From Bacteroidales bacterium (GTDB lineage Bacteria > Bacteroidota > Bacteroidia > Bacteroidales > UBA932): a DNA stretch of 64,000 bases. The notes beneath the pieces were generated by a model. The model was given only the letters and a program-made list of their open reading frames with translations. It was not told where the DNA came from and searched no databases. A program made the position numbers and the translations under genes. Location of the stretch: contig JAGBVR010000008.1 in assembly GCA_017630215.1 (NCBI GenBank), positions 1-64,000 on the forward strand, written 5' to 3'. Shown piece after piece: positions 34,055-42,361 of this stretch (the first letter of the stretch is position 1; every line of letters begins with the position of its first letter).

Positions 34055-35935
34055 ATGGCCACAATAACCCAGATAGAAATAGATGGATTCAAAGCATTTC
34101 CTAAAAACTTTAAATTGGATTTAAGGACGGGAAAGAATCTCCTCTTATACGGTGAAAATGGTAGTGGAAAATCCTCGTTGTATTATGCTCTACACGCATT
34201 ATTACAAAGTGTTTTTAAAGAAGATAAGGGGCAAAAGTACTTGACTCCAGGAAGGACTGTTGGAGAGAATTTTGTCCCAGAACCAGAAAATCTGATTCAT
34301 ACCTCGAGATTTGAAGATGCAAAAAATAATATTAATACACCCTTTGTTAAAATTACATTTGAAGATGGTAAGATATGGAGACTGGATCAAGGGGGACTAT
34401 CTTCTGAGAATGGCGGTGATGAGAGTGAAATTAGAATACTAAATAAAGACTCTGCATTTATCAATCATTCATATATATCCCGTTTTCATTCAGCGAGAAA
34501 TTCTGAAGAGATTAATTTGTGGAGTGTCTTTTATAAAGATATTCTTCCCTTTCATTTGCCCGTAGGACAAACACAATTTTTGGCCGATTTCTATGACGAG
34601 ATCGTTGTTGAATGTAATGGTGCTAATAAAAGGAATAAGGCACTTCAAAGAAAAATAACTCAGTTTAACACCTTACTGAGTGCTTTAATTAATAGAGTTA
34701 ATGCTAGGGTTAGTATTATATATAATGAGAACTTTCGAAATGAGGGAGATAATAATCTTGAAATAAAGCTAACTTATTTTGGTGATGATGATCAAGAAAA
34801 TATATTAAAAGAACATTTCCATCTGTACTATGGCAATCTTAGAGATAACAAAATAGCGGGACGAGTTAAGTTGTATCCCCCTAGAATAGGGGTTGAAATT
34901 AAAGATGGTGGTGTTTTAATTCATAAGCCTCAATCGCATTTTAATGAGGCGAAATTAACTGCTATTGCATTATCTGTTCGCTTTGCTTGTATGGCAACTG
35001 TCGGGGTGCAATCAGGCTCTTTCCTCGCTCTAGATGATATGCTTATTAGCCTTGATATGAGTAATCGACTAAAAGTTATTAGATTTTTGCTAGATAAAAT
35101 GGCCTCGATGTATAAGATATATATGTTTACTCATGATAGGCTTTTCTATCATACTTTTAAAAGAACTATAGAGACCCAATACGATAAGTCTAAATGGGTG
35201 TTTGGCGCTCTGTATATGAATGATTTAAATACTCCTATTGAACCTGAATTTTTATATGAGAGTACTACAAGAATTGATCTGGCAAGAGAAGCATATGCAC
35301 GCCATGATTATTTTCGTTGTGGCACTTTATTAAGGCAAGAGTTGGAACGAATTCTTAGCGAACTTCTACCTGAATCGTATAGGATAAAAGAAGATCCTGT
35401 GACAAAGGCAACAATTAGTAAAAATTTAGACGAGCAGATATGTTCGCTCGAAGAGTTTTGTAGATGTGAACAAATAGACTTTGAGCCGTTTCTGTATTTA
35501 AAATTATATAAAGATTTGTTTATGAATACAACGGCGCATAATGATATTACATCACCCTTTTATCGCCAAGAAGTGAAATCATCCTTACGCGCAATTGAGA
35601 CTTTATCTCAAATTACTCGTTGTAGAGTAGTTCGGTGTAAAAAAGATCTTTCTTTTCAAATAAAATTAACAGATGGTAAGATAAGCACGATAAGAGTTAG
35701 AATGAGAGAACCATTGCGCTTGCTTGAATATAATGGAGATTGTAGAATATCATACTATAGTAAATGTGAAATACTTAAGGTGGTGAGCAGTGAGGGTGAT
35801 GAAATTATAATGCAAGGTTATAATTCATTGTATAAGGCATACGATGATATGTGTGTTAAGTTTGGAGTACCTCCTGCTTTCAACTTGTTAGATTTATTAT
35901 CGGACAGAGAAGGCCCCTTAAAAGGCCGAATATAA
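34055..35935 (+). CDS. SMC/ABC-type AAA ATPase of the defence-like operon
   Basis: 626 residues. Walker A GENGSGKSS (~33), signature-like block LTAIALSVRFA (~303), Walker B LALDDMLISLD (~323) and H-loop FTHD (~358) define an ABC/SMC-like ATPase with a short coiled-coil insert. Residues ~395-520 are a helical domain with RQELERILSEL and NTTAHND, which may be HEPN-like; the last 100 residues are beta-rich and unknown. The gene starts 2 bp after the methylase stop and is followed by an HNH gene, an order that recalls ATPase + HNH pairs such as Septu. Confidence 0.8.
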   Translation: MATITQIEIDGFKAFPKNFKLDLRTGKNLLLYGENGSGKSSLYYALHALLQSVFKEDKGQKYLTPGRTVGENFVPEPENLIHTSRFEDAKNNINTPFVKITFEDGKIWRLDQGGLSSENGGDESEIRILNKDSAFINHSYISRFHSARNSEEINLWSVFYKDILPFHLPVGQTQFLADFYDEIVVECNGANKRNKALQRKITQFNTLLSALINRVNARVSIIYNENFRNEGDNNLEIKLTYFGDDDQENILKEHFHLYYGNLRDNKIAGRVKLYPPRIGVEIKDGGVLIHKPQSHFNEAKLTAIALSVRFACMATVGVQSGSFLALDDMLISLDMSNRLKVIRFLLDKMASMYKIYMFTHDRLFYHTFKRTIETQYDKSKWVFGALYMNDLNTPIEPEFLYESTTRIDLAREAYARHDYFRCGTLLRQELERILSELLPESYRIKEDPVTKATISKNLDEQICSLEEFCRCEQIDFEPFLYLKLYKDLFMNTTAHNDITSPFYRQEVKSSLRAIETLSQITRCRVVRCKKDLSFQIKLTDGKISTIRVRMREPLRLLEYNGDCRISYYSKCEILKVVSSEGDEIIMQGYNSLYKAYDDMCVKFGVPPAFNLLDLLSDREGPLKGRI

Positions 35936-35946
35936 CAGACCTTCCA

Positions 35947-36843
35947 ATGCATAAATGTATTTTTTGTCACAAAGATGTTTCGATTTCAAAGAGTGTTGAA
36001 CATATCATTCCTGAATCGTTAGGTAACAAGTCTCATGTATTGCCTAAAGGATATGTATGTGATGAGTGTAATAATTACTTTGCAAGGAAAGTAGAAAAAG
36101 AATTATTGGCTATGCCATATTTCATATCAATGAGGTCGAGAAATAACATATTATCGAAAAAAGGTAAGTATGTCAAGAATAAGTTTTTATTTCCAAGTAT
36201 TTTACAAGAGACAGATGGGATTATTGAATTTTCGGAAGATGCAATAGACATATTCTTAGAGAGTCCTGAGGTTTTTGATGCTATAAATAATAAGAAATGC
36301 AATACAATGCTTTCCTTGTATTTACCGGAGCCGGAATATCCGAGTAGAATTGTTTCACGATTCTTAGCTAAATGTGCCTATGAATTTTTTCTCTATCAAA
36401 TGCCGAGAGAGATGTATGATGAATGTGTGGACGAGTTTATGCAAGATACATCACCCAATAAGTCATTAGAGAACATAAGAAAATACGCACGATATGGCGA
36501 AGGTGAGTTTTGGGAATATAGTCAACGACGTATTTTTTCAGAAGGAACATTATGGGTTAATGAAGACTCTTTTGTACCATTTGAAAGACTTCATCAAATG
36601 AAATTGTTTGTAAGAGAAACTTCTCATGAAGGTGATGATAAGATTTACGCAGAAGTATACTATATATTGGAAATGAACGGTGTGGAGTATTCAATTTGCC
36701 TATCAGATACGGATATTTCAGAGTATGATAAATGGGTAGAAGAACATCCTGGACAATCCCCATTAGATGATAATAAAGAGAAACAACTACCTTTCGGAAT
36801 ATATGATGTTAATCCTTTGTTGATTAGAAAAGATACAATATAA
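35947..36843 (+). CDS. HNH endonuclease (HNH_5-like)
   Basis: 298 residues. The N-terminal zinc-bound HNH module is complete: CIFC (4-7), EHIIPESLGN with the catalytic His at ~20, CDECNN and FARKVE. The remaining ~230 residues are not recognised. It lies 11 bp after the ATPase gene and is the last gene of the five-gene run. It is the likely nucleic-acid-cutting effector controlled by the ATPase. Confidence 0.8.
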   Translation: MHKCIFCHKDVSISKSVEHIIPESLGNKSHVLPKGYVCDECNNYFARKVEKELLAMPYFISMRSRNNILSKKGKYVKNKFLFPSILQETDGIIEFSEDAIDIFLESPEVFDAINNKKCNTMLSLYLPEPEYPSRIVSRFLAKCAYEFFLYQMPREMYDECVDEFMQDTSPNKSLENIRKYARYGEGEFWEYSQRRIFSEGTLWVNEDSFVPFERLHQMKLFVRETSHEGDDKIYAEVYYILEMNGVEYSICLSDTDISEYDKWVEEHPGQSPLDDNKEKQLPFGIYDVNPLLIRKDTI

Positions 36844-37001
36844 TTGCAATACGAATATTAATAATCGAATTAATAAAGTTACTCAACGTTGCGATGGGGT
36901 GTCTATCTATAATACCCTTCCAACTAATGCGTCAACTTGGGGGCGACACAAACAAAAGTTTTTGAAACAACTATAAGTAATAATTATAGAATATATATGT
37001 T

Positions 37002-37640
37002 ATGTCTAGGTTAAGCGATCTCTATAAAGCAATGGAAACATTGCGAAAAGAAGGCCTTTCTTTGAATGAGGATCTGGAGAAACAGGTTAGTGAATTGGAA
37101 GAGAATATAATCAAGAAAGAGATTCTTCCGATTGTTACTGAAACTATTGCGCCTGCTTTAAAGCAAGTGCAGCGCGAACTTGTTCTTGTAGTAGATTATG
37201 TGCCAGGGATGCCTATAAGTGTCCATCTTTCTCGTAAAAGAAATTTTGCTGCTGGGATTTCAGATGCTAAGGAAATCTTGCCGGATCCTCAAGTGGAACA
37301 TAGAGAAATCGGCAGTATTGGGCCGAAGAGAAAGGCTGCTCCAGCGACTCGTTTGAGAATTGTATTTTCAGACGGACAGATAATTCAAGAGGATTTGGCC
37401 GCAGAAACCTTTCGTCAATTTGTGATGAAAGTCGGTCCTGAAAAAGTTCGTGCTCTAGGTATGAAGCAGAATAGGGTACCGTTAGTGTCGAATACTTTAG
37501 ATAAGAAGTATCAGAGTTCGCAGAAATCTGTCGGCGGTGGATGGTACCTGATTACATGCAGCAATACTCAAACGAAAAAAAGAGATATAGAGCGTATTGC
37601 AAAGGCTTTGGGAATACAACTTCGGGTTGAGATAATATAG
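37002..37640 (+). CDS. Unknown protein next to the GNAT-PIN gene (212 aa)
   Basis: Not recognised. Residues 1-65 form a coiled coil (RKEGLSLNEDLEKQVSELEE). The C-terminal ~100 residues begin LRIVFSDGQIIQEDLAAETF and end with a GGGWYLITCSNTQTKKRDIE segment, which looks like a conserved DNA- or protein-binding module of mobile-element proteins. It starts a second gene block after a 158-bp gap and lies 7 bp before the GNAT-PIN gene, so the two are probably co-transcribed. Confidence 0.65.
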   Translation: MSRLSDLYKAMETLRKEGLSLNEDLEKQVSELEENIIKKEILPIVTETIAPALKQVQRELVLVVDYVPGMPISVHLSRKRNFAAGISDAKEILPDPQVEHREIGSIGPKRKAAPATRLRIVFSDGQIIQEDLAAETFRQFVMKVGPEKVRALGMKQNRVPLVSNTLDKKYQSSQKSVGGGWYLITCSNTQTKKRDIERIAKALGIQLRVEII

Positions 37641-37647
37641 GTAAATA

Positions 37648-39696
37648 ATGATAGAAACATCACATATAGATTTTAAAAGTCAATTTTATCCCAAGGTTAT
37701 GGCTTTGGGACGAAAGTATGCTTCGTCTTTGGGCTTTATGCCGGAAGGGGGATTCGAAGACCATGTGAGGAAACAAGGTGTTATTGTTGCTCATGAGGGA
37801 GATTCGTTATGTGGATATGTGATGTATAGAGAAGTCCCTCGTCATTCTAGAATAAGTATTGTACATTTATGTGTAGATGATGCGTTTCGTGGCCAGAAGG
37901 TATCTAAACTTCTGTTGGATTCGTTGCGCCAAGAGTATGAGACTTCATACAGCTTTAATGGAATTTCTTTGAACTGCCGAGATGACTATGAATATGCAAC
38001 CAGGATTTGGCAGAGATACGGATTTACACCGAGAAATAAAATACGTAGTCGTAGTCAAGAAGAACATTATTTGACATTCTGGTGGTATAGCTTTAATAAG
38101 CCAGATCTGTTCTCGCAGATAGTTGCGGATTCAACGAAGATAAAAGCTTTGTTGGATGCAAATGTTATAATGAAGCTTCGAGATGCAGGGGATGTTAAAT
38201 TCCTTCCAGCAGAAGACCCTACTTGCTTGTTGGCAGACTGGTTAGTTGATGAGACGGAATTCTACTATGCTTCCGAGATGTTCAATGAAATCAGTAGAGA
38301 TACAGATAATCAAAGAGTAAAGAGAACAAAGGGATTCTTGAATAGTTTTCAAGAGGCGAGTCATAACATAGAGGAAAGGAAGTCTGTTTCTATTTCATTA
38401 TCACAGATAATGACCGGAATTACCGAGAATGATATTTCTGACAGAGAACAGGTTGCAACTTGTATAGTTTCTGATATAAAATATTTTCTAACCTTTGACG
38501 AAGGTATTCTTGAACATAGAGACTCTATTGAGCAGGAATACAATGTGAAGATCATGACTCCGCAAGAGTTTACCATAACTTTGGATCAGATTCTTCATGA
38601 GGACTCATATTCTCCTAGACAGATTTCTGGTGCAGTGTCTCATACTATATCAAAACTGTCACCAGGTGAGGTAAAAACCTGTGCGGAACTATTTTGGTAT
38701 AATAGATCTCAAGAAAAGAAAAAAGATTTCATCAATGCCTTCTATCAGATATTAAATGAAAATCAATGTGTTGTTGAGAGCATTAAGAAAGATGATGAGT
38801 ATGTTGCTTTGTATGCAACGAAAAGAGATGGTGAGGTCGTTTCTATTCCATTGCTACGACTTGTTGAGTCTCAGAATGAAATAACTATCCTTATGGGATT
38901 GATGTCTCAACTTATAAATCAGGCGATTGAGTCAAGAGCAACCAAGATTATAATTGAAGAAGTGAGTTTGCGAGAGAAGCATAGAGAAGTTTTATACAGG
39001 TTTGGTTTTCTTAATCGTGAAGGAAAACTTCAGAAATTGATCCTTCGAGGAAATGTTACTAAGGCTCAACTTTCGCAATATTGTCTGGATAATAATGTGC
39101 AAATTGATGTTCCAGATCTGAACAATGATATAAGATTGTTTGAATTTGAACGCTTTTTATTCCCATTAAAGATATCTGATCTTAATATACCATGTTATGT
39201 GATTCCAATCAAACCTAAGTGGGCTCAGGAATTGTTTGATACCAAAGAAGCAGGTTCAATGTTATTTGGCGTTGACATAACGCGTTTGTGGAATGTTGAG
39301 AATGTGTATTACAGAAGTGCAAGAACGTTGACGGAAGTAGTGCCAGCAAGGATTCTTTGGTATGTTAGTGCAGATAAACACTATAGTCGCAATAAGGGTG
39401 TTGTTGCCACGTCTTATCTAGAGGAAGTGATTACTGGATTACCAAAGGATTTGTTTAGAAAGTTCAAACACTATGGGATATACAAATGGGAAGATATATA
39501 TAAATTATGCGGTGCTGATATAAATAAACCTATTCGTGCAATAAGGTTTGGTCACACGGAGGTTTTTAATAGTATTGTGCCATATAAAGATTTGCAGAAA
39601 ATCATGGGAAAGAAAAACACTTTCCAAAGTCCGGTAGAGGTCTCAGAAGAAGTGTTTAATGAGATATATAAACTGAAAGATGTCAAAAGATTATAA
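37648..39696 (+). CDS. Multidomain GNAT - PIN - PUA-like protein
   Basis: 682 residues. 1-150: GNAT acetyltransferase fold (VHLCVDDAFRGQKVSKLLLD, motif A with Ser in place of the usual Gly/Ala). About 165-315: PIN-like RNase (LLDANVIMKLR; EMFNEISRD; FLTFDEGILEHRD) with the expected acidic residues. About 420-480: a second GNAT-like end (EVLYRFGF). The last ~130 residues (RILWYVSADKHYSRNKGVVA...GHTEVF) resemble an ASCH/EVE PUA-like domain. The next gene encodes an ASCH protein overlapping by 17 bp. Together they may modify or cleave RNA, possibly tRNA; function is inferred. Confidence 0.75.
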   Translation: MIETSHIDFKSQFYPKVMALGRKYASSLGFMPEGGFEDHVRKQGVIVAHEGDSLCGYVMYREVPRHSRISIVHLCVDDAFRGQKVSKLLLDSLRQEYETSYSFNGISLNCRDDYEYATRIWQRYGFTPRNKIRSRSQEEHYLTFWWYSFNKPDLFSQIVADSTKIKALLDANVIMKLRDAGDVKFLPAEDPTCLLADWLVDETEFYYASEMFNEISRDTDNQRVKRTKGFLNSFQEASHNIEERKSVSISLSQIMTGITENDISDREQVATCIVSDIKYFLTFDEGILEHRDSIEQEYNVKIMTPQEFTITLDQILHEDSYSPRQISGAVSHTISKLSPGEVKTCAELFWYNRSQEKKKDFINAFYQILNENQCVVESIKKDDEYVALYATKRDGEVVSIPLLRLVESQNEITILMGLMSQLINQAIESRATKIIIEEVSLREKHREVLYRFGFLNREGKLQKLILRGNVTKAQLSQYCLDNNVQIDVPDLNNDIRLFEFERFLFPLKISDLNIPCYVIPIKPKWAQELFDTKEAGSMLFGVDITRLWNVENVYYRSARTLTEVVPARILWYVSADKHYSRNKGVVATSYLEEVITGLPKDLFRKFKHYGIYKWEDIYKLCGADINKPIRAIRFGHTEVFNSIVPYKDLQKIMGKKNTFQSPVEVSEEVFNEIYKLKDVKRL

Positions 39697-40138
39697 ATAC
39701 TTATTTGTTTCAATAAAACCCGAATTCACTGAGAAGATACTTTCTAAAGAAAAATCTATTGAACTTAGAAAGGTTCGCCCTCATGTGGTATCAGGAGATT
39801 ACGTGATTATTTATGCTTCAGCCCCTGTTATGGGGGTCGTCGGGATTGCACGCGTTAAACATATTATTGAAATGACACCTTCAGAATTGTGGGAGAAGTA
39901 TTCGACAAGACTTGGGATTGATAAACAAAGATTTGATGATTATTATAACGGTTTATCTAGGGCAATAGGAATAGAATTAGATTCAGTTCGCCCCCTGTCT
40001 TCTCCAATATCCTTAACTGAGCTGAGAGGTGTTGATCCATCTTTTCATCCCCCTCAGATATATCGATATGTTACGAGTGAGCAGATATGTTCGGTGTTAT
40101 CACGGTATTTTCAGACCTTGAAGGATGTCAATAGGTAG
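39680..40138 (+). CDS. ASCH (PUA-like) domain protein
   Basis: 152 residues. ASCH features: KPEFTEKILSKEKSIELRKV at the start, then GDYVIIYASAPVMGVVGIAR, and the closing SFHPPQIYRYV. ASCH domains bind RNA or nucleotides. The ATG lies 17 bp inside the end of the GNAT-PIN gene, so translation is coupled. It may supply RNA recognition for, or counteract, its larger partner. Confidence 0.8.
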   Translation: MSKDYKYLFVSIKPEFTEKILSKEKSIELRKVRPHVVSGDYVIIYASAPVMGVVGIARVKHIIEMTPSELWEKYSTRLGIDKQRFDDYYNGLSRAIGIELDSVRPLSSPISLTELRGVDPSFHPPQIYRYVTSEQICSVLSRYFQTLKDVNR

Positions 40139-40158
40139 ATTAAAGTGGTGTTAAATAT

Positions 40159-41139
40159 ATGGAACAAAACAAAATTATACTGTATCAAGACGACAACGAG
40201 ATCACTCGTGTTGCAGTTAGATTTGCGGATGAAGATTTGTGGCTGACACAGAATCAGTTGGCGGAGATTTATTGCACAAGTCGTGAGAATATCACGATGC
40301 ATATAAAGAATATATATGCAGATGAAGAGCTGTTGTTGGATTCAACTAGTAAGGATTTCTTACTAGTTCGTGAAGAGGGCTCTCGTCAGGTAAAACGTAA
40401 CGTCGCTCACTACAACCTTGACATGATTATCGCCCTCGGTTATCGTGTCCAGTCGCAGGTGGCTGTGCGTTTCCGCAGGTGGGCGACGCAGAGGCTTCAT
40501 GAGTATATCCAGAAGGGCTTTGCAATGGATGATGAGAGGCTGAAGCAAGGCGGTAACAGGTATTTCCGTGAGCTTTTGCAGCGTATCAGGGATATCCGTA
40601 GCAGTGAACGTAACTTCTATCAGCAGGTGACGGATATATATGCTACTGCTGTGGATTATGATCCTCGTAGTGATATGACGAAGACATTCTTTGCGACTGT
40701 GCAGAATAAATTGCATTATGCAGTGCATGAGAATACGGCTGCGGAGGTTATATATAATCGTGTGGATAATGAGAAACCGTTCGTTGGTATGACTAACTTC
40801 AAGGGTAACTATGTTACTAAGGACGATGTGAAGATTGCCAAGAATTATCTTTCAGAGTTGGAGTTACAGCGACTCAATCTTCTTGTGTCCGGATTCTTGG
40901 ACTTTGCGGAGTTCCAGGCCTTGGAGATGAATCCGATGACGATGAAGGATTGGATTGAGGCTCTGGATGGTCAGATAGTAGCTCACAAGAGAAAGGTCCT
41001 GATTGGAAAAGGAACAGTGTCGCATAAGCAGGCCATCGAAAAAGCTGAGCAGGAGTTTGAAATATATCGCCAGCGCGAGATGGAAATGTTGGAAAGCGAC
41101 TTCGATAGAGAGATAAAGAAACTCAAAGAAAAGAACTGA
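40159..41139 (+). CDS. RhuM family protein
   Basis: 326 residues. The N-terminal ~110 residues (FADEDLWLTQNQLAEIYCTS, RNVAHYNLDMIIALGYRVQS) are the RhuM/Bro-like module; the C-terminal part is helical, ending in a basic coiled coil. RhuM proteins are frequent cargo of mobile elements and pathogenicity islands, beside toxin or restriction genes, with unknown biochemistry. It is the last gene before the right end of the element. Confidence 0.85.
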   Translation: MEQNKIILYQDDNEITRVAVRFADEDLWLTQNQLAEIYCTSRENITMHIKNIYADEELLLDSTSKDFLLVREEGSRQVKRNVAHYNLDMIIALGYRVQSQVAVRFRRWATQRLHEYIQKGFAMDDERLKQGGNRYFRELLQRIRDIRSSERNFYQQVTDIYATAVDYDPRSDMTKTFFATVQNKLHYAVHENTAAEVIYNRVDNEKPFVGMTNFKGNYVTKDDVKIAKNYLSELELQRLNLLVSGFLDFAEFQALEMNPMTMKDWIEALDGQIVAHKRKVLIGKGTVSHKQAIEKAEQEFEIYRQREMEMLESDFDREIKKLKEKN

Positions 41140-41162
41140 TTTGAAGCCAAAATTTAGGGTTC

Positions 41163-41327
41163 GGTGTTCACGCCTGTGTTCACGGACCCTAAAATCGTTT
41201 AAAAATAGGGTGTCGCTGGCAATGCGGATTTGTGCGTGTTATGGACTCGGGAACTTGAGGGGGAACTTGTGGAAATAATGAAAATTAAATGCAATTAAAA
41301 GATTTGGTGTTCACGCGGTGTTCACGG
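41163..41327. repeat. Arm-type integrase sites, right (two pairs)
   Basis: 41163-41185 and 41306-41327 each hold two GTGTTCACG boxes 3-4 bp apart, the same boxes as at 21629-21650. The rest of the 235-bp gap after RhuM shows no gene. Confidence 0.75.
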
Positions 41328-41337
41328 GCAAGAAAAA

Positions 41338-41364
41338 AGCACTCACGAAAATTTCGTAAGTGCT
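41338..41364 (-). terminator. Terminator of tRNA-Met (element-borne)
   Basis: AGCACTCACGAAA and TTTCGTAAGTGCT form a near-perfect 13-bp stem 11 bp downstream of the tRNA 3' end on the minus strand, with T-rich DNA after it. The element thus replaces the original tRNA terminator. Confidence 0.65.
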
Positions 41365-41374
41365 TGATTTTCAA

Positions 41375-41418
41375 GTAGCGGGACGCAGGATTGAACTGCG
41401 GACCTCATGATTATGAAT
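41375..41418. repeat. attR: Right attachment site (within tRNA-Met)
   Basis: Second copy of the 44-bp repeat, here forming the 3' half of the intact tRNA gene. Confidence 0.9.
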
Positions 41419-41449
41419 CATGCGCTCTAACCAGCTGAGCTATCCCGCC
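41376..41449 (-). tRNA. tRNA-Met (CAT)
   Basis: Complete cloverleaf, 74 nt without CCA: acceptor GGCGGGA/TCCCGCT (one G.U), D-arm AGCTCAGCTGGTTAGAGC, anticodon stem CATGA/TCATG with loop TTCATAA (anticodon CAT), T-arm with GTTCAATC. The internal D-loop and stem fit elongator tRNA-Met; an Ile2-type (k2C) tRNA with the same CAT cannot be fully excluded. It is the insertion target of the element. Confidence 0.9.
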
Positions 41450-41471
41450 GTGACCGTTAGTCAAAATGTAG

Positions 41472-41542
41472 TTGAGATAGAAGGACTCGAACCCTCACTG
41501 ACAGAGCCAGAATCTGTAGTGCTACCATTACACCATATCTCA
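41472..41542 (-). tRNA. tRNA-Gln (CTG)
   Basis: Cloverleaf, 71 nt: acceptor TGAGATA/TATCTCA, D-loop with GGTGTAATGGTAGCAC, anticodon stem ACAGA/TCTGT with loop TTCTGGC (anticodon CTG), T-loop TTCGAGT. It lies 22 bp upstream of tRNA-Met on the same strand and shares its promoter. Confidence 0.9.
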
Positions 41543-41572
41543 ATTTGGCTTCCCTTTTTTAATTTGGGATTG

Positions 41573-41603
41573 CAAAGGTAGGAATGTTTTGTTAAAATGC
41601 AAA
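41573..41603 (-). promoter_or_regulatory. Promoter of the tRNA-Gln/tRNA-Met operon
   Basis: On the minus strand TTTG (41600-41603) and TACCTTTG (41573-41580) are separated by 19 bp, a full Bacteroidota consensus, 30 bp before tRNA-Gln. Confidence 0.75.
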
Positions 41604-41752
41604 ACTTTTTGCAATAAATTGCATGATTTTCTTTCAAATACTTCTCACGGCGGTAATTTTTCGCTGCTGTCATGAGAAGTAATAGGCTTTTTTAGCCTTC
41701 ACATGCGTCTGGTGTCTCATGACGGTCGCCCTGAAATACCCTTATGGGACCG

Positions 41753-42361
41753 CTATAATCTGTCGATGTAAAGCACTCCCTCCAGATGGTCGATTTCATG
41801 CTGGAATATGACGGCGGTAAATCCGCTGACCGTGTCGCGGGTCATCGGGATGTCATCACAGTTTTGGCAGATCGATGATAGATCTGCATATTCGATCACG
41901 ATCTGCTGACTCCTGAGTACATTTCCCCTTCTGTCCGGTACTGAGAGACAGCCTTCAGGTCCGTAAGCCAGCGAGTCAGACATCCATACGATCCTTACAT
42001 TGGCATATACTTCGAACGGCTCTCCCTCCTTGTCGAACCGTTGTACTGCCACGATTCTGCGGTTCAGACCGACCTGCGGGCCTGCGATTCCGACACCGTC
42101 CTGAGATGGGTGGGTTACGGTCGATATCATCCGAAGCCCCAGCTTCTTGAATTCATCTGAAATCAGTTCACCGGAAGAAAAGTCGCGGCTGGCTGCACGC
42201 AGAACAGCGTGGTCCAGGCTGTCCTCGACCGTCAGGACACGCATGATGCTGTCCGTCCCGTTCAGCAGTTCCAGTTCCCCGGATGAAAATCCTCCGGTCT
42301 TCGATCTGCCGCAGGCCAATGCGGCCATCATAGCCATTCCTATCAAGATAATTCTTCTCAT
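41753..42361 (-). CDS. def: Peptide deformylase homologue with lipoprotein signal
   Basis: 202 residues. All three deformylase motifs are intact: GVGIAGPQVG, EGCLSVP (metal Cys) and QHEIDHLEG (HExxH). Unusually, the protein begins with a lipoprotein signal peptide, MRRIILIGMAMMAALAC, with Cys17 in the lipobox position, so it is predicted to be membrane-anchored outside the cytoplasm, where formyl-Met substrates are not expected. A normal cytoplasmic deformylase probably exists elsewhere. Its start overlaps the ispF stop by one base. Confidence 0.85.
   Translation of the reverse strand: MRRIILIGMAMMAALACGRSKTGGFSSGELELLNGTDSIMRVLTVEDSLDHAVLRAASRDFSSGELISDEFKKLGLRMISTVTHPSQDGVGIAGPQVGLNRRIVAVQRFDKEGEPFEVYANVRIVWMSDSLAYGPEGCLSVPDRRGNVLRSQQIVIEYADLSSICQNCDDIPMTRDTVSGFTAVIFQHEIDHLEGVLYIDRL

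Larger units (their letters stand above)
21472..41418. mobile_element. ~19.9 kb integrative element in tRNA-Met, carrying a defence-like island
   Basis: Bounded by a 44-bp exact direct repeat (21472-21515 and 41375-41418) covering the 3' half of tRNA-Met up to the anticodon loop. The right copy belongs to the intact tRNA gene. Inside: integrase next to the left end, an ATPase, iteron-like repeats, phage-like replication genes, an RHH-type protein, a defence-like operon and RhuM at the right end. From about 27 kb the DNA is visibly AT-richer than the flanks. No relaxase, coupling protein, T4SS or virion gene was recognised, so it is either mobilised in trans, satellite-like, or a non-mobile island. 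Confidence 0.9.

Noticed and set aside
27281-36843. Complete DISARM or BREX system
   Set aside because: No DrmA/DrmB, PglZ or BrxC-like gene is seen; only PLD-SNF2 and methylase components are shared in type.
21686-41139. Conjugative transposon or complete prophage
   Set aside because: No relaxase, TraG-type coupling protein, T4SS, terminase or capsid gene could be recognised between the attachment sites.
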